DNA of 49,047 nt from Lentisphaeraceae bacterium (GTDB lineage: Bacteria; Verrucomicrobiota; Lentisphaeria; Lentisphaerales; Lentisphaeraceae). Shown here piece after piece: positions 31,879-41,192 of the stretch. Position 1 is the stretch's first letter. Every line of letters starts with the position of its first letter. The stretch lies in contig JAJPOQ010000174.1 in assembly GCA_021232515.1 (NCBI GenBank), forward strand, positions 1 to 49,047, given 5' to 3'. The notes beneath the pieces were generated by a model. That model did not search any database. It worked only from the letters and a program-made list of their open reading frames with translations, and had not been told where the DNA came from. The position numbers and the translations under genes are program-made.

Positions 31879-33279
31879 TTAAAGTTTTTTAATAAGTGTG
31901 TAGTAAGCGTGCTTATTTATTAAGTTTTTACCTACTAAGGATTTAAGCTGGCTGAAGTCAAAACTGAAAACTTTCTCTTCACTTAGAGGAACTTTGAACG
32001 TCAGTACTTTCTTATCTTCACTTAAGTTGACGTCACTAAAGCTAACTGGCTGTATGCCTCTCACTGGGCTGCCATAGTTTCTCGTATAGTCATAGTGCCA
32101 ACTCTTGATCGTAAAGTTGCTGATGCTCTCTTGATCTAGCTCTTTCGTAAAAGTCACTTTAAAGCCATCTTTCGTCAGTTTTACGTCCTGCATTTCAAAA
32201 GGCAGAGTTCCGTCCCAACTCACTTTTTGTAAGCCATACATCTTCGCGCCTCTTGAAAGCCAACCTCTACCAGTCTCGCCTACCCACAAGGAACCTTCTG
32301 CATCAAAACGAAGGCGCATAGCACCACTCTGAAAGCCAGTCATGAAGTCAAATACACAACCTTGGTAAGTGTCTCCTATCTTCTGCAGTGAAACTCGAAA
32401 GAGACTTGAACGGCTTTGATCACCAATGAAGAACTGATTTGAAAATGGCCCAAACTTACCGGCTGTGTTATCCCACTCTGGATTACCCGGTGACTGAGCT
32501 ATTTCGTTATGAGGAATCCAGACAACGGGTCTTGTTCTCATCTTATCAAAGTCAGTGTCCTTCATGGACTTTAACTTCTCTGCAGTAAAGTCTTTATCGA
32601 TGAGCGATGCAGGGTGTCCGTAAAAGTGGTTTTCACGCAGGTGCAGCAACATCGACGTGCCGACATAGTCACCTTGATTATCTGTATAAAAAATATCTCC
32701 AGAAGAGTTCTTTCCTAAACCTGCTGGTGAGCGTAAGCCACTCGCAATTATTTTAAATTCTCCACTCGGGCTAACCTTATACGCACAGCCTCGATAACCA
32801 CCTCGAGTCACCATCAAACTCAAACCAAAAGCCTTGGAGTCTTCATGACCTAAGTTCAACGTTCCTACGTAGTTGCCCTCATTGTCCTTGACTCCACCAA
32901 AGTTGAACTCGTGATAATTGTTATGGAAACCAAACTCACTCGTTAACTCGATGTACCTGTCTGCAACGCCATCCTTATTTGAGTCAATTAAACGAGTCAT
33001 CTCAGGTTTTTGTGTTACAACTACTGAACCATCTTCCTCGACAAGTAAACCACAAGGTTCATGGAGACCTTCGGCAAATTTCTGCCAGCGCTTATTTTGA
33101 AGCTTCCAGACATCTCCAAATCTTGTGGCGCAGTAAACATTTCCCTGCTTATCTATGTCCATGCCTGTAACGTGAAAACGAACCCCTTCTGGAGTCTCGA
33201 TAGTTTCTATCTTATATCCATCTGGTGTCGCTGCAGTAAGAGAAACAATTAAAGATAAAAGTGCGAATAAGTATTTCAT
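31879..33279 (-). CDS. Secreted beta-propeller protein (PQQ-dependent sugar dehydrogenase-like)
   Basis: This 466-residue protein has a signal peptide (cleavage near Ala17). The body has the repeating strands of a six-bladed propeller of the glucose/sorbosone dehydrogenase or DUF7133-like type: VTGMDIDKQGNVYCATRFGDVWKL, EPCGLLVEEDGSVVVTQ, SGLRSPAGLGKNSSGDIFYTDNQG and GSLWVGETGRGW. A C-terminal beta domain of about 90 residues follows. PQQ binding is not certain. It starts four bases inside the end of the cytochrome c/PA14-like gene, so it may oxidise a sugar-like substrate and pass electrons to that protein. That role is inference. Confidence 0.75.
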   Translation of the reverse strand: MKYLFALLSLIVSLTAATPDGYKIETIETPEGVRFHVTGMDIDKQGNVYCATRFGDVWKLQNKRWQKFAEGLHEPCGLLVEEDGSVVVTQKPEMTRLIDSNKDGVADRYIELTSEFGFHNNYHEFNFGGVKDNEGNYVGTLNLGHEDSKAFGLSLMVTRGGYRGCAYKVSPSGEFKIIASGLRSPAGLGKNSSGDIFYTDNQGDYVGTSMLLHLRENHFYGHPASLIDKDFTAEKLKSMKDTDFDKMRTRPVVWIPHNEIAQSPGNPEWDNTAGKFGPFSNQFFIGDQSRSSLFRVSLQKIGDTYQGCVFDFMTGFQSGAMRLRFDAEGSLWVGETGRGWLSRGAKMYGLQKVSWDGTLPFEMQDVKLTKDGFKVTFTKELDQESISNFTIKSWHYDYTRNYGSPVRGIQPVSFSDVNLSEDKKVLTFKVPLSEEKVFSFDFSQLKSLVGKNLINKHAYYTLIKKL

Positions 33280-34577
33280 TTGCCAGTCTCCTTCTTTGTA
33301 ACCTTCACAGTGAATTTCTCATTGTGCTTAGGATCAATAATCAAAGTATTGTTAACAGTCTGCCCATGAAGACTTTCTAAAGTCACACCTTCTGGAACCT
33401 GTAAAGATAGTTTTTGCTTAGATTCACTTCGATATGTTAAGATGAGTGACTCTCCGAGTGCTGTCATTTCAATCGAAAGCTTCTTGTCATTTACTTTAAA
33501 ATGAAATCTTGCTTGAGGATAAGTTGAGTACTCTAAGTAATCGACTTCTGCTTTGCTGGTATTCTCTAAAACTGTTATGCCTTCATCACCAGAAAATATA
33601 TAAGGAGTCTTCACTAAACTAGCTAAACGTCCTCGACCAAAAACATTTGGTCCAATATCGACAAACTCCCCATACCAAAGACCATTTATTGAAGCATTTC
33701 GAGGATTTATGGCTACATTTACTTTCTCAGGAAAAGCTACGGCAATCGTTTTACTTGGTAGTCCATCAATTCGCTTTCTTAGAATTACCGGCTTTGTCGT
33801 CGAAGCTATAACGATCTGTCTATTTTGAGATTTAATAAAAGCCCCTTTTGACAAAGGCATAGTCATTCCATCTTTTTCTAGCTCGATATGAAAACTTGCT
33901 TTTTTATGTATTTTCACATAATTCAATTCAAAGTCGTGCTCACCCTTCTTGAGCTCAACTTTATGCTCAAAAGTGTATTGCCACTTCTCTTTCTGGATAT
34001 CTAACTTAAGTGGCTTACCATCTATCAACATCTGTATATGAGAACCTTGTCGAAGGATTCCTTTAAGTAAATATTCGCCACTCTCTGGGATAACTAATAT
34101 ACCTGAGTTTTGAATGCCAAACCAATCAACTTCTGGCAGGTTTATATCTAAGTAAGGAAGCTTAAGCACTCCTGACTTTTCTGGTTTTAACTTCGAAAGC
34201 CCTAAGTCCTCAATCGGCTTATCGGCTCTTAAGTTTTGGAAGATTTTGTAGGATAAGTTTTTAAAACCTTGCTGACGAGAAAGGATAAAGTTAACTACAT
34301 CTTTAAGATCATTTTCCTTAAAGACAGTTTCGAAAGGAATCATTCCCTTTTCTGGGAAACCTTTCTTGATAGTTTTTAAGATTTCACTTGGAGTTCCACC
34401 ATGAACCCAAACTGTGTCTCTCAAGTTAAAGCCAGAGCCACCTTCGAGATTTTTTCCATGACATGCGAAACAAACCGTTTCGTATATTTTCTTTCCTCTC
34501 TGAATAGACTCATCGTTATTCGCATTGACTGAAACTAGTAGCCAGAAGCCTAAGAGGAATATGCTATTTTTAATCAT
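33276..34577 (-). CDS. Cytochrome c domain fused to PA14/carbohydrate-binding-like beta domains
   Basis: This is a 433-residue secreted protein. A signal peptide (to about 19) is followed by one class I cytochrome c domain with heme site CFACH (36-40) and probable distal Met in GMIPF (about 77). From about residue 105 the protein is beta-rich. One segment (SGEYLLKGILRQGSHIQMLIDGKPL, then KKGEHDFELNYVK) resembles a PA14-like sugar-sensing fold. The gene is the first after a terminator-like hairpin at 34604 and overlaps the propeller gene by ATGA. Confidence 0.75.
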   Translation of the reverse strand: MIKNSIFLLGFWLLVSVNANNDESIQRGKKIYETVCFACHGKNLEGGSGFNLRDTVWVHGGTPSEILKTIKKGFPEKGMIPFETVFKENDLKDVVNFILSRQQGFKNLSYKIFQNLRADKPIEDLGLSKLKPEKSGVLKLPYLDINLPEVDWFGIQNSGILVIPESGEYLLKGILRQGSHIQMLIDGKPLKLDIQKEKWQYTFEHKVELKKGEHDFELNYVKIHKKASFHIELEKDGMTMPLSKGAFIKSQNRQIVIASTTKPVILRKRIDGLPSKTIAVAFPEKVNVAINPRNASINGLWYGEFVDIGPNVFGRGRLASLVKTPYIFSGDEGITVLENTSKAEVDYLEYSTYPQARFHFKVNDKKLSIEMTALGESLILTYRSESKQKLSLQVPEGVTLESLHGQTVNNTLIIDPKHNEKFTVKVTKKETGK

Positions 34578-34603
34578 ATTCTCACTTCATTTAATTTAAA
34601 TTT

Positions 34604-34638
34604 TAAAAAGAGCTGAGCCTTCTGAAGAAGACTCAGCT
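34604..34638 (-). terminator. Terminator/attenuator after the second DUF1552 gene
   Basis: A perfect 7-bp stem, AGCTGAG (34611-34617) with CTCAGCT (34632-34638), is followed on the minus strand by C-TTTTT-AAAATTT. It lies 31 bases after the DUF1552 stop and 27 bases before the cytochrome c/PA14-like start. It may therefore trim transcription into the two downstream genes rather than end it completely. Confidence 0.65.
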
Positions 34639-34669
34639 GGTGTGTTATGCGCGTGTTGTGGGAGAGTGG

Positions 34670-35902
34670 TTAAGCCATACCGGTCAACGTGCCAGTACTT
34701 GACGCAAACTTACTGGTCTCTATGCCGACGCCATTTAGAAGGCTCAAATAAAGATTTGCTGTTGGGGTTTCGTTATGTGGCTTAAAGTTTAAGTGCTGGC
34801 CGTGTTTAAAAGAGCCACCAAAAACAAGTGCAGGTAGATTTTTATTTGTATGCTTACCGGCGTGCCCAAGAGGGCTCGTGACGATGATAGAAGTATTCTT
34901 CAAAAGGTTACTTGAGCCGTCTTTAGTCGTTTCAAACTTATGTAAAACTTTTGCAAATTCAGCAAATAACAAACGGTCAAATTTACCCCAAAGTTCTTTC
35001 TCAGTATGAGTCAATCCATGCCAGTCTTTAGTGAAGCCTAAAGAAGTCAGCGGCTTACTCATCTGAATGCCCCAACTCAAAACTCTGGTCATGTCTGTTT
35101 GTAGAGCCAGCTTGGCGAGTTCACCCCAAGTCTCAAAGTAAGCTTTGTAGTTATTTACCGCAGATATATCTTTCATCTTCTTTAAGGAAACTTTTGGCGG
35201 TGGTTCATGGGCCCAATCCTGAGCCTTTTCAAGTTGCTTTTCGACATGACGAACTGAACTATAGTATTCATCCAACTTTTCTTTGTCGTACTTACCAACC
35301 GTCTTTTGTAAGCTTTTAGTTTGAGCAGAAACGAGGTCTAGGATACTGCGACCTTCTTGAAGCTTCTTCTCAAGTTTTTTGATGTTTTGAGCACTCTCAT
35401 GAACGAAGAGTCTTTGAAACACTTTTGACTGACCACCCCAACTTGGAAGGCGAACTCCACTACGGTTAATCGATTGGCTCTCGCCCATTTCAATAGACGT
35501 GTAGCGCGTATTTACACCAAGTTTTTCAGCTGCGACTTGGTCGAAAGATACGCCATTTTTACCAATATCTGACGGTGTAGCTGAAAGAAAACGGCTTGCT
35601 GCACCATGACCGCCTTTTACTCCTGGGTGAGATGTCCCCTGAACGATCGTCATCTTATCTTTAAACTGGGATAAAGGCTGCAAAGACGATGAAAGCTTGT
35701 AGTCTCTACCTGTTTCTTTTGGCCAGAACATATCTGGATAAAAGCCCAAATGAGCGTGAACTACAAAGAGTCGTTTTATGTCTGCAGCGCTCTTGGACTG
35801 ACCATAGCTACTAGGCACCATCGCTTCTAGAAAAGGTAGACTTAAAAGAACTCCACTTCCTTTTATAAGAGTTCGTCGAGATAAAGGTTTGCTGTTAATC
35901 AT
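34670..35902 (-). CDS. DUF1552 secreted protein, copy 2
   Basis: This 410-residue protein carries a twin-arginine motif, SRRTLIKGSG, and a hydrophobic stretch, so it is likely Tat-exported. DUF1552 landmarks are present: LSQFKDKMTIVQGTSHPG, GGHGAASRFLSAT, SFDQVAAEKLG, EKLDEYYSSVRHVEKQLE and IIVTSPLGHAGKHTNKNLPALVFGG. It is 10 bases downstream of its DUF1592 partner on the minus strand. It is clearly related to copies 1 and 3, but all three are well diverged, so these are old paralogues rather than recent duplicates. Confidence 0.92.
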   Translation of the reverse strand: MINSKPLSRRTLIKGSGVLLSLPFLEAMVPSSYGQSKSAADIKRLFVVHAHLGFYPDMFWPKETGRDYKLSSSLQPLSQFKDKMTIVQGTSHPGVKGGHGAASRFLSATPSDIGKNGVSFDQVAAEKLGVNTRYTSIEMGESQSINRSGVRLPSWGGQSKVFQRLFVHESAQNIKKLEKKLQEGRSILDLVSAQTKSLQKTVGKYDKEKLDEYYSSVRHVEKQLEKAQDWAHEPPPKVSLKKMKDISAVNNYKAYFETWGELAKLALQTDMTRVLSWGIQMSKPLTSLGFTKDWHGLTHTEKELWGKFDRLLFAEFAKVLHKFETTKDGSSNLLKNTSIIVTSPLGHAGKHTNKNLPALVFGGSFKHGQHLNFKPHNETPTANLYLSLLNGVGIETSKFASSTGTLTGMA

Positions 35903-35912
35903 TTACACACAC

Positions 35913-38270
35913 TCACTTGGTTAAAAAGGGTTCACTGTTGACGATGTCGATAATCAAGTCTTGAAGAGGGTACCTAAAGTCGACGCTCTTCATCTTGCGG
36001 GTTATCTTCTCTACTGATGGTCTGTCCATAAATTCTAAGTGGCGACCTATGCCATAAGTCATAAGCTTCTTGGTTAAGCATCTAGCAAATAACTCACGCT
36101 TTTCGACGAGGTACTCAGTCAGGCTTTCAGGCCCGTTCAAACTATGACCAGATGACAAACGACCTGTTGGCTCTACAGATGGACCAACTTTCCAAAATGG
36201 ACCTCTACCAAACTTTGGCTTAGAGGCAACTTTTTTGACCCGGTACTCTTTTCGCAATTGACCAATGACGTCGTAGTTTTCCAAAGCAAAACCGAGAGGA
36301 TCAATCTTCTTGTGACAAGAGGCACAAACTTCTACAGAACGGTGCTTGTCTAGTTGCTGTTTGATGGTTGTTGCACCCGAAAGGTCGGGCTCTATGCCAG
36401 GTACATCTGGTGGTGGAAGTGGTGGCGGTGTTCCTAGGATATTCTCTAAAATCCAAGAGCCACGAACTATAGGAGATGTAACTGTACCATTGGCTGTTAA
36501 GGTCAAAACACTGGCTTGTCCAAGTAAGCCTCTTCTTGAATTACTTGGCTTCAGCTTTACTCGTCTGAGTGAAAAGCCAGATACTGGATTCAGTCCGTAG
36601 TGCTTTGCCAAGCGATCATTTATCATCCCAAAGTCGGCATCTATAAAGTCATGAATTGTCAATTTCGGATCGTGAAGTATCTCATTAAAAAAGGCCAAGG
36701 TTTCTTTGCTCATCGACTCCTCTAAACGAATGTCATACTCTGGATAAAGAACGTCGTCTGGTGTCGTTTCTCCCAAGGTTCGCAGCTCAAGCCACTGTCC
36801 TACAAAGTTTTGACTAAAGCTCTTAGCTTTCGGGTCTTGCAGCATTCGCTTTATTTGAGCTTCTCTAAACTTTGGATCACTCAATTTCCCTTGAGCTGCC
36901 ACTTTAAATAACTCAGCATCAGGCATAGAACTCCATAAAAAATACGACAAGCGAGAGGCGATGCCATAATCATCTAAGCGACCTGGTTTTTCATTGATAT
37001 ACAGAAAGTGTGGCGAACAAAGTATCGCTTTCAAACCAACTCTTACACCTTCTTTATAACCACCACTTTTCTCAGTGGCTTTTGCCATAGTTAATATGTC
37101 CGATATTTCACTCTTATTCACTGATCGACGAAATGCTTTGGAGGCAAAGTCAGTTAAAAGGCGTTCTAGATCACTCTTAGAATAACCGTCAATTATTAAC
37201 GGACTCTTGCGCGCTGGCCACTCTCGAAATGGTCCAAGAAGTTCGATTTTCTCAATCACCAAGGCACGTGAATCTGCCAATTTAAACTTTGGGTTTGGTA
37301 TTGTTGGTTTTTTACCGCCGCCAGCAGCAGAACGAACGTTACCATGATTGATATACTTAAACTGAAACTCTTCACGGTCACGTAACTCTGCAGTCACTTC
37401 AACTGTCGTCGTTTTACCAGAAGGAAATGAAAAATGACCAGGTCTTAATCTAGGAGGGTTTCCGTTTCCTAACTTTCCTGCTAAAACCTCAATAAGTGGA
37501 GCTTCTTCACTCTTTCCCATAGCTCGCAAGCTCAAGCGCAAAGTATAAAAGCCGGCCTGACGAACATGTATTCGTACCCCTGAGTCACTCACTAAGGTCA
37601 ACTTTCCATCAACCATTCTATAGTTGGTCTTTTTCATTTCTTCGCCTTTCCACATCTTCTCTAGCGGATCAACAACTTTCTCTTCGTACTTCTTTCTTTT
37701 ATTTATAAAACCACTCAGACCTATCTTTAGAGCTTCATCTGCACCAGCAAGAACTCTGTCCATGAGCAATGGCGACATGGTCAAGGTTTTGCCAATGTTA
37801 TCAAAACCATGACTAGCTTCATCTTCCGGAAAATTTTCTTTGGCAAATGAGAATCCATATAAGCCAAATAGGTCGCGAATAGTGTTGTCATACTCATTTC
37901 TATTGAGTCGACGGTAAACAACTTGGCCGCCTGTGCTATTTACTTTTTCATGAGCCTTAGTTAGTTGATTCGCAATCCACTCTGTAACTTCAATACGAAG
38001 CTTGTTAGAAGGCTGCTTTTTGGTGTCTTCTGGCGGCATGTCTCCCAAGTACAAACGGTCAACTACATGCTCCCAACGACTTAAATCTTTACCACCTAAG
38101 ATGTCTCGATCGAGAGTGTCGACTCTAAACCCAGCTTTCGTTTTATCTTCATCATGACAGCGAGTACAATACGACTCTAAAAAAGGAAGGACTTTACTTT
38201 TGTATACATCTGCACTCAAAGTACTAGCAAGTATAGAAAAGCTTAAAAAAACAATAATATTTCTACGCAT
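35913..38270 (-). CDS. DUF1592-type cytochrome c protein, copy 2
   Basis: This 785-residue secreted protein has a signal peptide ending near Ala20. The N-terminal heme site is CTRCH (35-39) and the C-terminal heme-like site CASCH (649-653) in VCASCHKKIDPLGFALENYD. Domain order matches copy 1: small cytochrome, DUF1587 (YRRLNRNEYDNTIRDLFG), beta-rich insert of about 200 residues, DUF1595 (FASKAFRRSV), DUF1592 (LSYFLWSSMPD), DUF1588 and DUF1585 (LTKKLMTYGIGRHLE). AGGTGAT precedes the ATG. It heads the minus-strand operon, and the candidate ECF promoter at 38350-38376 lies 79 bases upstream. Confidence 0.92.
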   Translation of the reverse strand: MRRNIIVFLSFSILASTLSADVYKSKVLPFLESYCTRCHDEDKTKAGFRVDTLDRDILGGKDLSRWEHVVDRLYLGDMPPEDTKKQPSNKLRIEVTEWIANQLTKAHEKVNSTGGQVVYRRLNRNEYDNTIRDLFGLYGFSFAKENFPEDEASHGFDNIGKTLTMSPLLMDRVLAGADEALKIGLSGFINKRKKYEEKVVDPLEKMWKGEEMKKTNYRMVDGKLTLVSDSGVRIHVRQAGFYTLRLSLRAMGKSEEAPLIEVLAGKLGNGNPPRLRPGHFSFPSGKTTTVEVTAELRDREEFQFKYINHGNVRSAAGGGKKPTIPNPKFKLADSRALVIEKIELLGPFREWPARKSPLIIDGYSKSDLERLLTDFASKAFRRSVNKSEISDILTMAKATEKSGGYKEGVRVGLKAILCSPHFLYINEKPGRLDDYGIASRLSYFLWSSMPDAELFKVAAQGKLSDPKFREAQIKRMLQDPKAKSFSQNFVGQWLELRTLGETTPDDVLYPEYDIRLEESMSKETLAFFNEILHDPKLTIHDFIDADFGMINDRLAKHYGLNPVSGFSLRRVKLKPSNSRRGLLGQASVLTLTANGTVTSPIVRGSWILENILGTPPPLPPPDVPGIEPDLSGATTIKQQLDKHRSVEVCASCHKKIDPLGFALENYDVIGQLRKEYRVKKVASKPKFGRGPFWKVGPSVEPTGRLSSGHSLNGPESLTEYLVEKRELFARCLTKKLMTYGIGRHLEFMDRPSVEKITRKMKSVDFRYPLQDLIIDIVNSEPFLTK

Positions 38271-38349
38271 AAATCACCTAAATTTCTATTACCAAAGTTG
38301 AATTAAACCTATCAGTTTTCGTTTAATTTCATGTTAATAATCGCAATGA

Positions 38350-38376
38350 AACGAGAAAGCTTGTGGAATCCTGACA
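38350..38376 (-). promoter_or_regulatory. Candidate ECF sigma promoter before the DUF1592/DUF1552 operon
   Basis: On the minus strand: TGTCAGGATT (38376-38367), 11 bases, then CTCGTT (38355-38350), 79 bases before the DUF1592 start. It is identical in both boxes and in spacing to the site at 31846-31872, while the spacers differ. It lies in the 248-base region shared with the divergent pseudopilin gene at 38519. Confidence 0.6.
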
Positions 38377-38518
38377 TCGAAAATAAAAAAAATGTTCAAG
38401 TGGCTAAAAACCCATTAACAGGGATATCAATACTCTATCTATCTCAAGCGTAAGAAGTTAATATTTTTTGATTTCAGGCGTTAAAAGTATTAGAATAAAA
38501 TTACTTGATGAGGCGGAC

Positions 38519-39166
38519 ATGAAAAAATTTACTCTTATAGAACTCTTGGTGGTAGTAGCCATAATCGGCATACTATCTTCTATTCTCATACCTGCAGTTT
38601 CTAGTGCTCGCCTTAAAACGATCAAGGCTGTTTGCCTATCAAACAACAATCAAATCGCCAAAGCTCTTATCGCTAATTCAGACAATAATAATGGTCGCGT
38701 GTTATGGGATACGGAACAAAATGGTGGTAGCTGGCCCTTTTCCATGTCAAAAAATGATATCGTAATCCTAGACCTTCCACAAGAAATATACTGGTGTCCC
38801 GCAAAGAATAATTATGATCATGAAGGAGCTTGGGAGCATGATTCGCAATACAGGGTTACTGATTATGCATATACTTTTGAGCGACCATCAGGAAGAATGT
38901 CAACTTATCAACTGCTAGGCAGCCAAGAGTGGGTTGCTCAACTCTCGACAGTTGAGAGCCCAAGCGATATGGAGTTTGTCAGTGACATAGTCTTTGAAAG
39001 TGGAATGGACTTCTCTGCTGAAAACCCTTATGGGACTAGAACGAATCACTTTGGTGAAAAGATTGATCAAAACACTTCTTTTGTCGATGGTCATGTCACT
39101 CTTCGTCGATGGGGACACTTTCAGGAGAGGTATGACACTGGTGGTAAAGGCTCATTTTGGTGGTAA
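38519..39166 (+). CDS. Type II pseudopilin-like secreted protein
   Basis: This is a 215-residue protein; ATG 38519 is preferred because it has GAGG six bases upstream and puts the prepilin motif at the N-terminus (MKKFTLIELLVVVAIIGILS). After the pilin helix come VCLSNNNQIAKALIANSDNN, YWCPAKNNYDHEGAW and a C-terminal block TSFVDGHVTLRRWGHFQ, which is the aspartate-glycine ending common to these proteins. It lies 145 bases before the third DUF1592 gene, with a hairpin in between. The apparent pairing with that gene is by position only. Confidence 0.85.
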   Translation: MKKFTLIELLVVVAIIGILSSILIPAVSSARLKTIKAVCLSNNNQIAKALIANSDNNNGRVLWDTEQNGGSWPFSMSKNDIVILDLPQEIYWCPAKNNYDHEGAWEHDSQYRVTDYAYTFERPSGRMSTYQLLGSQEWVAQLSTVESPSDMEFVSDIVFESGMDFSAENPYGTRTNHFGEKIDQNTSFVDGHVTLRRWGHFQERYDTGGKGSFWW

Positions 39167-39213
39167 ACGCTTAGCTACTATCATAGTCTAAAAATAAATT
39201 ATTTATGAGCCTC

Positions 39214-39239
39214 TGCGCAAAATGTTATAACATTGCGCG
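39214..39239 (+). terminator. Hairpin after the pseudopilin gene (possible terminator)
   Basis: TGCGCA-A-AATGTTATAACATT-GCGCG: a 14-base palindrome, AATGTTATAACATT, is flanked by pairing GCGC arms with a small bulge. It starts 48 bases after the pseudopilin stop. No T-run follows, so it could be an RNA structure or a protein site instead. Confidence 0.4.
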
Positions 39240-39311
39240 TTTGCGAAATTCAAAATGTCCGCCATTCATTTATTTTATAACTGAAAGTTAATTATTTATG
39301 TGTGTGTCGTT

Positions 39312-41192
39312 ATGTTATGTGTTAAGTATATATTGTGCCTTAGTCTAATTATACTGCCCAGTATAGTTACTGCAGAGTTTGAGTCGAAAACGAAGTCTCT
39401 CCTCGAAAAGTATTGCTATGACTGTCACTCAGATGGTGTCGATAAAGGCAACTTTGAGTTTGATCAGATTCTTAAAAAGCCTTTAACTTCAGCTGAAACA
39501 AAAAAGTACTGGCATAAGATTTGGGATGTTATAGAAGAACACCAAATGCCTCCTGCCGACAAAAAGAAGCAACCCACAGAAGCTGAACGTGAAGCAATGA
39601 TGGTTGGACTTGAGACTTATGTTTTTTCAGTTGATCGCGATAAAGAATATGCCGCTCCGATTCTTCTTTCACGCCTTAGCAACAGTCAATATGCCAACAC
39701 TATAAAGCAACTTACTGGGACGAGATTAAATGTCTCTCAGTTACTCCCTTTAGATCCTGCCAGTGGAAGTTTCAGCAACATCTCTGCTACATTAAATATC
39801 TCACCAATGCTTTTTGAACGCTATCAAACAATTGCTCAGAACGTTTCTGAAGCAATGTTCCTAAAGGAAGCTAAAGATGGTGGCGCTCTTAAACGAGGCA
39901 AAGCTCTACTTAAAGAAAGTGGAGATGGCCAAGATAACAAGAAAGTCCAATCAGCACTAAGTAAGTTTGCTGCAGCAGCGTATCGTCGTCCACTTACCTC
40001 TAAAGAGCAAATAGACATTTCTAGTATCTATAAAAGCTTCAGACAAATACAGCCTCATAAAGAATCAATGATGGCCTCAATCCGTTCCATCCTTATCTCA
40101 CCAAACTTTTTATTTCGCACTGAACTTTTACGAACAAAGAAAGTTGAAAATGGCTTAATCCTTCTAGATGATTACGCCTTAGCTTCTCGCTTATCATACT
40201 TTCTATGGAACTCTCCACCCGACAAGAGATTGAAAATGCTTGCTGATAAGGGGAAGCTTCACGCCAACATTGAGTCTGAAGTCAAGCGCCTTATGAAGCA
40301 CAAAAACTTTTCATATATGGTTAAGTCTTTTGGCCCACAGTGGCTCGGTATACAGTACCTCGATAACAACAAACCAAGTAAAAAAATCTTTAAGGGTTTC
40401 AATACTGAGTTCCTTCCTAAGATGCTGAACGAAACTGTCAGCTTCTTAAGATATACCTTTCAAAGTAATGGCCCGATAAATGAAATATTCAGCTCAAACA
40501 CTACCTTCATTGATCCAAACCTAGCAAAATTTTATGGCGTTCCTTATGTCGGTAAAAAAGGCTATGCCAAAACTGAAATGCCGAAAGAACACAACCGTCG
40601 TGGCATATTAACCCAACCAAGTGTTCTTATCGTTACCTCTGACCCCGACAGAACATCGCCAGTAAAGCGCGGCATGTGGATCCTCGAAAACCTTTTAGGC
40701 ATGCCACCTCCACCAGCTCCAGCAAATGTCGGTGGTATAGAAGAAGGTAGTGAAGAGAACAAGAATTTAACCTTCCGTCAACAACTTGAAAAGCACCGCG
40801 GCAACAAAGCCTGTGCTTCTTGTCATGCCATGATGGATCCACTGGGTTTTGCTATGGAGAACTTCGATGGAGTCGGTAAGTGGCGCACTACGGATCACGG
40901 TAAACCACTCGACATAAAAACAAATTGGCGCGGCGATAAGATCGATACATTTGACGATCTTTATCAATTACTTACAACTAAGTATAAAGACGAGTTTGTC
41001 AGTTGTTTTACCGAAAAGCTCATGACCTATGCTCTTGGTCGCGGTTTAGAAATAGAAGACCGTATAAGTGTCATGAAGATCGTCAAACAAACGACTAAGA
41101 AAGATGCAAGCTTTCAGGACATATTCATCGCTCTAGTTAAAAGCACCCCATTTCAATACCGTACTATGGAAAGAGAAGAGGCTTCAAAATGA
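39312..41192 (+). CDS. DUF1592-type cytochrome c protein, copy 3 (short form)
   Basis: This is a 626-residue secreted protein. I choose ATG 39312, which gives a normal signal peptide (to about Ala21); GTG 39300 in the same frame is possible, and neither has a clear ribosome site. Heme site CYDCH is at 35-39 and heme-like CASCH at 501-505. DUF1587 (LSRLSNSQYANTIKQLTG), DUF1595 (FAAAAYRRPL), DUF1592 (LSYFLWNSPPD), DUF1588 and DUF1585 (FTEKLMTYALGRGLE) are all present. It lacks the beta-rich insert of 200 or more residues between DUF1587 and DUF1595 seen in copies 1 and 2. Its stop overlaps the DUF1552 start (ATGA). Confidence 0.9.
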   Translation: MLCVKYILCLSLIILPSIVTAEFESKTKSLLEKYCYDCHSDGVDKGNFEFDQILKKPLTSAETKKYWHKIWDVIEEHQMPPADKKKQPTEAEREAMMVGLETYVFSVDRDKEYAAPILLSRLSNSQYANTIKQLTGTRLNVSQLLPLDPASGSFSNISATLNISPMLFERYQTIAQNVSEAMFLKEAKDGGALKRGKALLKESGDGQDNKKVQSALSKFAAAAYRRPLTSKEQIDISSIYKSFRQIQPHKESMMASIRSILISPNFLFRTELLRTKKVENGLILLDDYALASRLSYFLWNSPPDKRLKMLADKGKLHANIESEVKRLMKHKNFSYMVKSFGPQWLGIQYLDNNKPSKKIFKGFNTEFLPKMLNETVSFLRYTFQSNGPINEIFSSNTTFIDPNLAKFYGVPYVGKKGYAKTEMPKEHNRRGILTQPSVLIVTSDPDRTSPVKRGMWILENLLGMPPPPAPANVGGIEEGSEENKNLTFRQQLEKHRGNKACASCHAMMDPLGFAMENFDGVGKWRTTDHGKPLDIKTNWRGDKIDTFDDLYQLLTTKYKDEFVSCFTEKLMTYALGRGLEIEDRISVMKIVKQTTKKDASFQDIFIALVKSTPFQYRTMEREEASK

